Of a stretch of 64,000 nucleotides of DNA, positions 31,149-39,090 are shown piece after piece. Both the position numbers and the translations under genes were made by a program. Below the pieces are notes generated by a model that was not told the origin of the DNA, ran no database searches, and was given only the letters and a program-made list of their open reading frames with translations. Source of the stretch: Qipengyuania sp. YIM B01966 (GTDB lineage Bacteria; Pseudomonadota; Alphaproteobacteria; Sphingomonadales; Sphingomonadaceae); NCBI RefSeq assembly GCF_016461955.1, contig NZ_JADMNM010000003.1, positions 24,846 through 88,845 on the forward strand, written 5' to 3'. Each line of letters opens with the position of its first letter. Position 1 is the stretch's first letter.

Positions 31149-32174
31149 ATGCCGCTCCCCGCCCCCTTTGACCGCCTGCGCCTCCCGCTGATCGGCTCGC
31201 CGCTGTTCATCGTGTCGGGGCCGGAACTGGTCATCGCGCAGTGCAAGGCGGGGATCATCGGCAGCTTCCCGGCGCTGAACGCGCGGCCCAGCGGCGTGCT
31301 CGACGAATGGCTGCACCGCATCACCGAGGAACTGGCCGCGCACAACCGCGACAACCCTGACCGGCCCGCCGCGCCCTTCGCCGTCAACCAGATCGTCCAC
31401 GCCACCAATGCCCGTCTCGAAGAAGATATGCAGGTGTGCGAAAAGTGGCAGGTGCCGCTGGTCATCACTTCGCTGGGCGCGCGCGAGGAGGTGTTCCAGG
31501 CGGTCAAAAACTGGGGCGGCATCACGATGCACGACGTGATCAACAACCGCTTCGCGCACAAGGCGATCGAGAAGGGCGCGACCGGGCTTATCCCCGTGGC
31601 AGCGGGTGCCGGTGGCCATGCGGGGGTCCAGTCGCCCTTCGCACTGATGCAGGAAATCCGCGAATGGTTTGACGGGCTGATCGCGCTGTCAGGATCGATC
31701 GCGCATGGCCGCTCAATCCTCGCCGCGCAGGCGCTGGGCGCCGATTTCGCCTATATGGGCAGCGCCTTCATCGCCTCGGCCGAGGCCAATGCCGAAGGCG
31801 CCTACAAGCAGGGCATCGTCGAAGGCAGCGCGGAGGGGATCGTCTACACCAATCTGTTCACCGGGGTGCACGGGAATTACCTGCGTAGCTCGATTGTCGC
31901 CGCGGGGCTGGACCCCGACCATTTGCCCGTCAGCGACCCGAGCAAGATGAATTTCGGCAGCGGCGGCAACACCAAGGCCAAGGCGTGGAAGGACATCTGG
32001 GGATCGGGCCAGGGCGTCGGCGCGATCAAGCAGGTGCGCCCGGTGGCCGAGATGGTCGACCAGTTCGAAGCCGAATATCGCGACGCCGTGACCGCGCTGG
32101 AGCGCAATATCTTCCGCCAGGGCAGCCGGCGCGGTTTCGGGATTGCCACGGAGCCTGGCGGCTCCTCGCAATGA
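31149..32174 (+). CDS. Nitronate monooxygenase family FMN protein
   Basis: A 341-residue FMN TIM barrel of the nitronate monooxygenase (2-nitropropane dioxygenase-like) group. Support: PLIGSPLFIVSGPELVIAQC at the N-terminus, GITMHDVINNRFAHKAIEKG, the FMN phosphate loop IPVAAGAGGHAG and IALSGSIAHGRSILAAQALG, and FAYMGSAFIASAEA. The last dozen codons (GIATEPGGSSQ, stop) fall inside a palindromic intergenic repeat at 32141-32215, so the natural C-terminus may have been replaced by repeat sequence. Confidence 0.88.
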   Translation: MPLPAPFDRLRLPLIGSPLFIVSGPELVIAQCKAGIIGSFPALNARPSGVLDEWLHRITEELAAHNRDNPDRPAAPFAVNQIVHATNARLEEDMQVCEKWQVPLVITSLGAREEVFQAVKNWGGITMHDVINNRFAHKAIEKGATGLIPVAAGAGGHAGVQSPFALMQEIREWFDGLIALSGSIAHGRSILAAQALGADFAYMGSAFIASAEANAEGAYKQGIVEGSAEGIVYTNLFTGVHGNYLRSSIVAAGLDPDHLPVSDPSKMNFGSGGNTKAKAWKDIWGSGQGVGAIKQVRPVAEMVDQFEAEYRDAVTALERNIFRQGSRRGFGIATEPGGSSQ

Positions 32175-32216
32175 CGAAATGGGCCCGTCATTGCGAGCGT
32201 AGCGACGCATCCAGCG
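32141..32216. repeat. Composite palindromic intergenic repeat
   Basis: It contains GGAGCC-TGGC-GGCTCC (32150-32165) and the 11-bp inverted pair TCGCAATGACG / CGTCATTGCGA (32166-32176 and 32186-32196), then GCGTAGCGACGCATCCAG. The arms with CGTCATTGCGAGCG and GCGACGCA belong to a repeat type I recognise from many bacterial genomes. It overlaps the end of the nitronate monooxygenase gene. No second copy was seen in the window. Confidence 0.75.
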
Positions 32217-32231
32217 CCACACCCCTCCCCC

Positions 32232-32726
32232 TCAGAAGATCCCCTGCGCCAAACCCTCGGCCAGCGCCGCGCCCAGTTCGCGCGCGGCGGTAAGGTCGGC
32301 CTCTGCCACGCGCTTTTGCGCCAGGATCGCCTCGGGCGTCTGAGCGGCGAAATTGACGATGACTGGCGCGGCCACGCGTCGCAGGCGCCACCCGGTGCAA
32401 ATCCGGTCGAGCTGGGCCTGCGCCCCGCTGCCGTCCGAGCCGGCGGCAATCAGCGAGGCATAGGGCCGCCCCTCGATGCGCCCGAGCACCGGGTAATAGC
32501 AGCGGTCGAACAGCTCCTTCATCGCGCCCGATAGCGTGGCGAGGTTTTCCGGCGCGGCGAACAGATAACCGCCCGCCGCCAGAAGATCGCCGGGCATCAC
32601 CGCTGCGGCCGGCATCAGCCGCGCTTCCGGCCCGGCACCGCCCGCCGCCGCGTGCGCCAGTGCCTCGCTCGCCCCGGTGCGGCTGTGCCAGGCGATCAGC
32701 AGATGCGCGCGGTCGCTAACAATCAT
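32232..32726 (-). CDS. Flavodoxin-like / NADPH-dependent FMN reductase
   Basis: A 164-residue flavodoxin-fold protein. It has the FMN phosphate-binding loop AWHSRTGASEALA at the N-terminus, GYLFAAPENLATLSGAMKELFDRCYY in the middle, and ASLIAAGSDGSGAQAQLDRI as the second flavin loop. These resemble NAD(P)H-dependent FMN reductases. The electron donor and acceptor are unknown. It is convergent with nitronate monooxygenase and divergent from recJ (118 bp between starts). Confidence 0.82.
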   Translation of the reverse strand: MIVSDRAHLLIAWHSRTGASEALAHAAAGGAGPEARLMPAAAVMPGDLLAAGGYLFAAPENLATLSGAMKELFDRCYYPVLGRIEGRPYASLIAAGSDGSGAQAQLDRICTGWRLRRVAAPVIVNFAAQTPEAILAQKRVAEADLTAARELGAALAEGLAQGIF

Positions 32727-32844
32727 CGCTGCCGCTCATGGCGCAGCGCCCGCGCCCGGTCCAGCCCGCCACTCAGCGCCGCTTCTGTCGATTGCGCCGC
32801 CGCCGCCCTTCCCCCCGCGCCCCCCGCGCCCTAGGTTCGCGCGC

Positions 32845-34632
32845 ATGACCGACCAGTCGCTCAGCCATGTCTTCGGGGTGGAAAGCTCGCTGTCCGGCCG
32901 CCGTTGGCAATGGCGCGGCGGCAATATGGATGTAACAGGCGGCGCAGCCGGGCTGGAGGACGACATCGTCACCCAGTTGCTGCTCGCCCGCGGGGTGGAG
33001 CGCGGCGATCTCGCCCGCCACCGCAACCCGACATTGCGCGATTTCCTGCCCGACCCCAGCGAGCTGCGCGATATGGACGCCGCTGCCGACCGGCTGGCGC
33101 AGGCGGTGATGACCGGCGAGACGGTTACGATTTACGGCGATTACGACGTCGATGGCGCCACCAGCGCGGCACTGCTGGTGCGGCTGCTACGGATGCTGGG
33201 GCATGACGCGCGCTATTACATCCCCGACCGGCTGCTCGAAGGGTATGGCCCGAGCGGCGCGGCGCTGGTCCGGCTGGCCGAGGAAGGCTCGAGCCTGATC
33301 GTCACCGTTGATTGTGGCGCAATGGCGCACGAGGCGCTGGCAATGGCGCATGATGCGGGTGTCGATGTGATCGTGGTCGATCACCACAAATGCGCCGCAG
33401 AGCTTCCCCGCGCCGCCGCGCTGGTCAACCCAAACCGGCTCGACGAAGGCGCTGTGGGGGCCAGCCACGGGCATCTGGCGGCGGTTGGCGTGGCCTTCCT
33501 GCTGGCGATTGCGACGGTGCGCGTGCTGCGCCGGCGCGGCTGGTTCGAAACGCGTGCCGAACCGTCTTTGTTCGCGCTGCTCGACCTGGTGGCGCTAGGC
33601 ACCGTGGCCGATGTTGCCGCGCTCCACGGGCTTAACCGTGCGCTGGTGGCGCAGGGGCTGAAGGTGATGGCCCGGCGCGAGAATATCGGCATGGCAGCGC
33701 TGATCGACGCCAGCCGCCTCACCCGCGCGCCGCTCTGCAGCGATCTCGGCTTTGCGCTGGGCCCGCGGATCAATGCCGGCGGGCGCGTGGGCGAAGCGAC
33801 GCTGGGCGTGCGGCTGCTGACCACCGAGGATGCGGGCGAGGCAGCGGCGATCGCCGCGCAGCTTTCCGTCCTCAATGACGAGCGCCGCGCGATCGAGCAG
33901 GCGGTGCAGGAAGCGGCCGAGGCGCAATTGCCCGCGCAGCACAATCGTGCGGTGCTGGTGCTGGCCGGGCGCGGCTGGCATCCCGGCGTGATCGGCATTG
34001 TCGCCGGGCGGATCAAGGAAAAGACCGGAAAGCCCGCCATCGTCATCGCCGCCGATGGCGACAGCGGCATCGGCAAGGGGTCGGGCCGTTCGATCCCGGG
34101 CGTAGATCTCGGCGCCGCGATCATCGCCGCGCGCGAGGCGGGGCTGCTGGCGGCGGGCGGCGGCCATGCCATGGCAGCCGGGCTGACGGTGGACGAGGCG
34201 CGGATTGGCGAACTGGCCGACTGGCTCGACGCGCGGCTGGGCGCTGCCGTCGCCCGGGCGTCGGCAGACCGCGCGCTGCTGCTCGACATGGCGGTCGCGC
34301 CCTCGGGGTTGACGCCCGAGCTGGTCCATACGCTGGAGGCGGCCGGCCCCTATGGCGTCGGCTGGCCCGGCCCGCGCGTGGCGATCGGCCCGGTGCATCT
34401 GGTGCGCGCCGAGCTGGTCGGCAACGATCACCTGCGCCTGATCGCCGGGTCGGCGGGCGGCGGATCGTTCAAGGCGATCGCCTTCCGCGCCGGCGAAAGC
34501 GCGCTGGGGCAGGCCTTGCTGCACGGCGCGCAGGGGCGGCGGCTGTGGCTGGCGGGCCGCGCCAAGGTGGACGATTGGGGCGCCCGCCCGGCGGCCGAAC
34601 TCCATCTCGAGGATGCCGCCTGGGCCGATTGA
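32845..34632 (+). CDS. recJ: Single-stranded-DNA-specific exonuclease RecJ
   Basis: RecJ is a 5'-3' ssDNA exonuclease for recombination and repair. The 595-residue product has the DHH phosphoesterase motifs VTIYGDYDVDGATSAALL, SLIVTVDCG and VIVVDHHK, and DHHA1/OB-like C-terminal parts with GWHPGVIGIVAGRIKE, GKGSGRSIPGVDL and AAGGGHAMAAGLTV. ATG 32845 fits the family. tRNA-Glu follows about 90 bp after the stop. Confidence 0.96.
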   Translation: MTDQSLSHVFGVESSLSGRRWQWRGGNMDVTGGAAGLEDDIVTQLLLARGVERGDLARHRNPTLRDFLPDPSELRDMDAAADRLAQAVMTGETVTIYGDYDVDGATSAALLVRLLRMLGHDARYYIPDRLLEGYGPSGAALVRLAEEGSSLIVTVDCGAMAHEALAMAHDAGVDVIVVDHHKCAAELPRAAALVNPNRLDEGAVGASHGHLAAVGVAFLLAIATVRVLRRRGWFETRAEPSLFALLDLVALGTVADVAALHGLNRALVAQGLKVMARRENIGMAALIDASRLTRAPLCSDLGFALGPRINAGGRVGEATLGVRLLTTEDAGEAAAIAAQLSVLNDERRAIEQAVQEAAEAQLPAQHNRAVLVLAGRGWHPGVIGIVAGRIKEKTGKPAIVIAADGDSGIGKGSGRSIPGVDLGAAIIAAREAGLLAAGGGHAMAAGLTVDEARIGELADWLDARLGAAVARASADRALLLDMAVAPSGLTPELVHTLEAAGPYGVGWPGPRVAIGPVHLVRAELVGNDHLRLIAGSAGGGSFKAIAFRAGESALGQALLHGAQGRRLWLAGRAKVDDWGARPAAELHLEDAAWAD

Positions 34633-34666
34633 TTGGGCCTGTTGAAATTAGCACCCGGCAGAGGGG

Positions 34667-34695
34667 TTGACCCGGCCCGCCCTCCCCCTTAGATG
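34667..34695 (+). promoter_or_regulatory. Candidate promoter of tRNA-Glu
   Basis: TTGACC (34667-34672) and TAGATG (34690-34695) are spaced 17 bp apart and end 29 bp before the tRNA-Glu 5' end. This is a plausible sigma-70 promoter by spacing and -35 quality. Confidence 0.5.
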
Positions 34696-34724
34696 CGCCG
34701 CCACGCCACCCGGCATCCCGGCAT

Positions 34725-34799
34725 GGCCCCTTCGTCTAGCGGTTAGGACGCGGCCCTTTCACGGCTGAAACACGGGTTCGATTCCCGTAGGGGTCACCA
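34725..34799 (+). tRNA. tRNA-Glu (anticodon TTC)
   Basis: The 75-nt sequence folds as a cloverleaf: acceptor GGCCCCT with AGGGGTC, D-arm GTCTAGCGGTTAGGAC, anticodon arm with loop CTTTCAC (anticodon TTC), T-arm GGGTTCGATTCCC and encoded CCA. Directly after it (17 bp) begins the 3' end of a broken methyltransferase gene on the opposite strand, so the tRNA may mark an integration site. Confidence 0.96.
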
Positions 34800-34816
34800 T
34801 CTTCACAGCAGGCCTA

Positions 34817-36438
34817 TTACAACAGGCTTCCCTGGCTGGTGGTATCTTCCCGCCGGGCTTTCTTGGCGATGGTCGTATCGACCCACGGAATGTCCGGGCG
34901 CTTGTTCTGAAACAATTCGGCGAGCGTGATGATTTGCAGGCGTGCGTGCTTGCGGCCGGTATATTCGTTTTCCCACACACCGACCGCTGCCGCATCGCGC
35001 TCCATCGCGCGGGTTGGCGGCTGCGCGGTAAGGAACACACCGATCTTCGCGCCTTCGCGCTCCATCACCTGCGCCAGCCTGCCGATGTCCTTCACGCCGG
35101 TGCCGCCGCCTTTGACCTCGACGATGGCCTTTTCGGTCTTCTTGCCGTCGGGCTTGAACCAGATGATGCCATCGATGCCGGTATCGGCCCCCTTGCGCCC
35201 GCCCTTCCACGGGTCGGCTTCGACCACACTGAGCGCCCACAACTCGAACTGGTGCTTGTCGCGCCGCGCGAGGTCCTCGGCGGCGGCGAGCGATTGCGGG
35301 CGGCCCTTCACCTCGAATGCGAGGCCGGGGAAAGCCTCCTTCATGCGCTTCTCGATCAACCCGATCGCGAGGTGGGTGACATCGATCCCGATCCACTGCC
35401 GCCCCAGCTTCTGCGCCGCGTGGACCGCAGTGCCGCAGCCGCAGAACGGGTCGAGCACCACGTCGCCGGGGTTGGACGAGGCCGCGATGATGCGCTCGAG
35501 CAGCGCGAGGGGTTTCTGGGTGGGGTAGCCGAGGCGTTCTTTCGCCAGATTGTGCATCGGACGAATGTCGGAGATTACGTCTTGAAGGGCGACCCCGTCC
35601 AAATCCTCGGGGTACTGCTTGAGGCGGGGCATGCCGCCTTCCTTTTTCGGCCAGTGAATCCGCCCCGCATCGTCCAAGTCGTCGAGTTTGCTTGGCGGAT
35701 ACGCCCAATGGCGCCCCTTCGCCGTTACATCAATTCCGCGCCAGACTTTTCCAGTCTCGCCATTACGAGTGCCCGCTCCGGTGAGGTCCATACGCTTCCA
35801 ACGCCGACCATCTTCATCCGACTGATCAAAAAAAAGTTCGATGTAGTCCGCTTCGTGCGGAGTAAACTGTGTGCGGAGTAAACTGTTTATTCCAGAGATA
35901 CTTGTCTGATCTCGCATAGAACAATCGTATCGTGGACCGGTCCAAAACGCTTAGAACTACTGTGGGCGCTGGTGCGCTTCCAGATTATCTCATTTAAGAA
36001 GTTCGTCGCCCCGAACACCCCATCCAGCAGCAGCTTGAGGTAATGGCTCGCGGTCGGGTCGCAGTGCAAATAGAGCGAGCCGGTCGGCTTGAGCACACGG
36101 TGGAGTTCGATCAGCCGTACCGCCATCATGGCGAGGTAGGCCATCATGTCGTTGTCGCCGAGGAACTCGCGCATCGCGCGCAGCAGGGTGAAGGCGTCAG
36201 TGTTTCCGCTGCGCATCACTTCGTCGAAGGCGCTCTCCGCGCTTTCGTTCCAGTGCCAGGTGTCCTCGAACGCCTTGATCTGGCTTTCGCTGCTGTGCCC
36301 CTCGGGACCCTTGAACAGGATGTTGTAATTGGCGTTCGAATTGAACGGCGGGTCGAGATAGACCAGATCTACGCTCTCGCTGGCGATATGTACGCGCAGG
36401 ACGTGCAGATTATCGGCGAAATAGAGCGTGTTGGTCAT
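34817..36438 (-). pseudogene. DNA methyltransferase with C-terminal Mrr-like nuclease domain, doubly frameshifted
   Basis: The ATG-36438 reading encodes a beta-class DNA methyltransferase: DPPF motif (VDLVYLDPPFNSNANYN) first and the SAM motif ([16 protein letters not shown]) later, then a C-terminal domain with [12 protein letters not shown] and AIVEVKGGG, a PD-(D/E)xK pattern. The frame breaks at about 35922, where ATT-G-TTC-TAT lacks two bases, shifting into the frame [16 protein letters not shown], and again at the 16-bp tandem duplication 35855-35886. Removing both lesions restores one frame. Predicted function is a type II/III-like modification or restriction enzyme, now inactive unless the sequence is wrong. 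Confidence 0.85.
35855..35886. repeat. 16-bp tandem duplication inside the methyltransferase gene
   Basis: GTGCGGAGTAAACTGT occurs twice head to tail (35855-35870 and 35871-35886). Sixteen bases shift the frame; with a single copy, codons CAG TTT ACT CCG CAC run straight into GAA GCG GAC and rejoin the downstream reading. Confidence 0.95.
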
Positions 36439-36595
36439 GCGTCTTGCGTCCTCGAACCGCCGGGTCACTGCACCACTGGCCGACTGGCGATGCCGCGCCC
36501 TCGCCGCGCGCGCCGGTGCGGCCGGCGCTTCCGAATATGACACCACCGCAATCGCGCTGGCGATGACGGTAACGCGCGGCTATTGGCGCGGGTGA
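36425..36595 (+). pseudogene. Possible 3' remnant of a gene formerly upstream of phoR
   Basis: An open stretch from 36425 to a TGA at 36593-36595 reads (from ATG 36437) MRLASSNRRVTAPLADWRC and later SEYDTTAIALAMTVTRGYW. The stop overlaps the phoR ATG (TGATG), the coupling expected of a real operon partner. Upstream, the frame closes at TAG 36422 inside the opposite-strand methyltransferase. It may be the tail of a gene truncated when the methyltransferase arrived, or a short chance ORF. No family was recognised. Confidence 0.35.
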
Positions 36596-37779
36596 TGGAG
36601 CGGTCTGGTTCTCTCCCCCTGTCCGGGATCCTGCTGGCCCTGCTGGGCGCGGCCGGGATGCTGGCGTTGCGGGTCGATCTGTGGCTCGTGGTGGCGGTGC
36701 TGCTGGTCTGGCTTGGCAGCCTGTGGCTTGCCGCCGCGCGGCCGCCCGAAACCGCCAGTCGGCGCGCAGGTAACGGCCTCTCGCCCGATCAGCTCGGCGC
36801 GCTGATCGAGCACTCGGCCACCCCCATGCTGCTCACCCAGGGCGAACGGGTGACGGTGGTCAACCGCGCCGCGCGAGAGGTGATCGGCGGGCATTTGCTG
36901 GGGCAGGACGTGCGGGTCGGCTTTCGCCAGCCCGATGCGGTCAAGCTGCTCGGGCGCGCGGTCAGCGGCAAGGCGATTGTGCGCGGCCTCGTCCAGCGGC
37001 GCGACATTTGGGAGCTGAACCGCCAGCAGCTCGATGGCGGGCTGGCGATCCTCGAGCTGGTCAACCGTACCGCCGAAGCCGATATCAGCCGCGCGCATAC
37101 CGACTTTGTCGCCAATGCCAGCCACGAGCTGCGCACGCCGCTGGCCTCGATCATCGGCTATGTCGAGACGTTGCAAGAAGACGGTCCGGCGCTCGATTCA
37201 GCGATGAGCGGGCGTTTTCTGGACACCATCGCGCGCGAAGCGAAACGCTTGCAGAGCCTCGTCAGCGATCTGATGAGCTTGTCACGGGTGGAGGCGGAAA
37301 AGCACGATCTGCCCGAACACCGGCTCGACCTCGCGCCGCTGGTCGCGCGCGCGGCGCATGACGCGGCGGGGCCGGAGCGGGCCGCGCGGCTCGAACTGGC
37401 GCTGGCGGGCGAAGCGCCGGTGCGCGGCGATGCGCAGCAGCTGGAGCAGCTGGTCCGCAACCTGGTCGACAATGCGCTCAAATATGGTGATGCGGAAAAG
37501 CCGGTGACCGTCTCGCTCGACCGCGAGGTGGAGGGCAAGGTGCGGCTGCGCGTCACCGACCGGGGCGATGGCATCGCGGCCGAACACGTGCCCCATCTCA
37601 CAAGGCGGTTCTACCGCACCGATCCCGGCCGCAGCCGTGCGTCGGGCGGCACCGGACTCGGCCTCGCGATCGTGAAGCATATCGTCGAACGGCACCGCGG
37701 CGCGCTCGACATCACCAGCGAGGTCGGGCGCGGGACGACGGTCGAGGTGCGCCTGCCGCTGGCGATAGAGCCAATGTGA
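36595..37779 (+). CDS. phoR: Phosphate regulon sensor histidine kinase PhoR
   Basis: The sensor kinase that phosphorylates PhoB under phosphate limitation. The 394-residue product has two N-terminal hydrophobic segments (to about residue 50), a PAS-like region (LIEHSATPMLLTQGERVTVVN), the H-box DFVANASHELRTPLASIIGYVETL (phospho-His near 176) and the ATPase with NLVDNALKYG, VTDRGDGIAAEHVP and GGTGLGLAIVKHIVERH. ATG 36595 overlaps a preceding TGA; an in-frame TTG at 36583 is less likely. Position ahead of the pst genes supports PhoR over other kinases. Confidence 0.92.
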   Translation: MERSGSLPLSGILLALLGAAGMLALRVDLWLVVAVLLVWLGSLWLAAARPPETASRRAGNGLSPDQLGALIEHSATPMLLTQGERVTVVNRAAREVIGGHLLGQDVRVGFRQPDAVKLLGRAVSGKAIVRGLVQRRDIWELNRQQLDGGLAILELVNRTAEADISRAHTDFVANASHELRTPLASIIGYVETLQEDGPALDSAMSGRFLDTIAREAKRLQSLVSDLMSLSRVEAEKHDLPEHRLDLAPLVARAAHDAAGPERAARLELALAGEAPVRGDAQQLEQLVRNLVDNALKYGDAEKPVTVSLDREVEGKVRLRVTDRGDGIAAEHVPHLTRRFYRTDPGRSRASGGTGLGLAIVKHIVERHRGALDITSEVGRGTTVEVRLPLAIEPM

Positions 37780-37815
37780 CAGGAGTCGCACAACTGTAAT
37801 ATTGCGGACATATTG

Positions 37816-37833
37816 GCGTCACGTTCTCGTCAT
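37816..37833 (+). promoter_or_regulatory. Candidate Pho box before the porin gene
   Basis: GCGTCAC-GTTC-TCGTCAT is a direct repeat with an 11-bp period, matching the form of PhoB sites (CTGTCAT repeats). It lies 24 bp before the porin ATG. Confidence 0.5.
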
Positions 37834-37857
37834 CGCACTGCCAAGGACCGGTCACAG

Positions 37858-39012
37858 ATGCGCCTGATCGCCGCCCTTGCCGCCGCCGCCGCGACCCTTT
37901 CCCTGCCCACCACCGCCGCCGCGCAGGACGACGACAGCGGCTGGCGCGTCACCCCGTTCGGGCGCATCAATTACGATATCGGCCGCACCTGGGTGCCCGA
38001 CGACACCGGCCGCAAGGATGGCTACGGCGCGGAACTGCGCCGTGCGCGCGTCGGGCTGGAAGGCGAGGCCCCGGGCGGGTCCGGCTTCAAGGCCGAGATC
38101 GACGTCGCCGATAACGATCTGGTGCTGACCGACGGCTTCGTCACCTACACCGACGGTGCGCTCAAACTGACGCTGGGCCAGCACAACAATTTCCAGTCGC
38201 TCGAAGAGCTGACCAGCAGCCGCTTCACCAGCCAGATCGAGCGCGCCGCCTTCACCGATGCGTTCGGCTTCGAGCGGCGCATCGGCGCCTCGGCCCAGTA
38301 TACCGTCGGCGACACGCTGCTGCAGGGCGGCGCGTTCCTCGACAATCTTGATGATATGGGTAGCGGCCAGTGGAGCGTGGACGGCCGCGCGGTTCACGCC
38401 CCCAAACTGGGCGACACTCGCCTGCATCTGGGCGCCTCACTCCACTATACGCGCCTCGGAGACGAGCAGACCGTCCGCTACCGCCAGCGCCCGCTGGTCC
38501 ATTTCACCGATATCCGTTTCGTCGATACAAGCACCATCGCCGCCACCAGCGAGCTGGGCGCAGGGCTGGAAGCGGCCGCCATGCGCGGCCCGTTCCACGC
38601 CGCCGCCGAAACCTATTGGCAGCGGGTCCAGCGCCCCGGCACCGACAGCGCCGGCTTCTTCGGCGCCTATGCCGACGCGGGCGTGTTCCTGACGCCGGGC
38701 GATACCCGCGGTTACAAGGGCGCCAAGTTCGACCGGGTAAAACCGAAACACCCGCTCGGCCAGGGCGGCATCGGCGCGGTGCAGATCAACGCGCGTTATG
38801 ACCGGCTCGACCTGACGGACCGGTCGGCCGGGATTGCCGGCGGGGTGCAGGACGGGATGGGCCTCGCGCTGGTGTGGACGCCGACCGCCAACACCCGCCT
38901 GACGATGAATTACGCCCGCCTGTGGTACAATGGCGCGATCCATCCCGGTACCGGCGGCAACCGCAATTATGCGGTCGATGCACTGGGCATTCGCGGACAG
39001 GTGGATTTCTGA
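37858..39012 (+). CDS. Phosphate-selective porin OprO/OprP-like
   Basis: A 384-residue outer membrane beta-barrel of the phosphate-selective (OprP/OprO) porin group. A signal peptide (MRLIAALAAAAATLSLPTTA, cleaved after AAA) is followed by FGRINYDIGRTWV, RARVGLEGEAPGGSGFKAEIDV, KLTLGQHNNFQSLEELTSS, and a C-terminal strand ending RGQVDF with the OMP Phe. Phosphate uptake across the outer membrane is inferred from family plus the location between phoR and pstS and a Pho-box-like site. Confidence 0.88.
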   Translation: MRLIAALAAAAATLSLPTTAAAQDDDSGWRVTPFGRINYDIGRTWVPDDTGRKDGYGAELRRARVGLEGEAPGGSGFKAEIDVADNDLVLTDGFVTYTDGALKLTLGQHNNFQSLEELTSSRFTSQIERAAFTDAFGFERRIGASAQYTVGDTLLQGGAFLDNLDDMGSGQWSVDGRAVHAPKLGDTRLHLGASLHYTRLGDEQTVRYRQRPLVHFTDIRFVDTSTIAATSELGAGLEAAAMRGPFHAAAETYWQRVQRPGTDSAGFFGAYADAGVFLTPGDTRGYKGAKFDRVKPKHPLGQGGIGAVQINARYDRLDLTDRSAGIAGGVQDGMGLALVWTPTANTRLTMNYARLWYNGAIHPGTGGNRNYAVDALGIRGQVDF

Positions 39013-39031
39013 CGCCTGCGCCCTTCCCTTT

Positions 39032-39049
39032 TTGTCACCCGCTTGTCAC
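39032..39049 (+). promoter_or_regulatory. Pho box before pstS
   Basis: TTGTCAC-CCGC-TTGTCAC is a perfect 7-bp direct repeat at 11-bp spacing, 42 bp before the pstS ATG. It is the clearest PhoB-type site in the window. Confidence 0.72.
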
Positions 39050-39090
39050 ATGGGCCGCCTAAGCGCGGGCCGCAAACTGAGAGGTTCCCT

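Noticed and set aside
36583-36594. Longer phoR starting at TTG 36583
   Set aside because: ATG 36595 overlaps the preceding stop in the usual coupling arrangement and gives a normal N-terminus.
34725-36600. Methyltransferase locus as an integrated element with tRNA-Glu as attachment site
   Set aside because: I looked for a second copy of the tRNA 3' end (GGTTCGATTCCCGTAGGG) on the phoR side and saw none, and there is no integrase gene. The tRNA neighbourhood alone is not proof.
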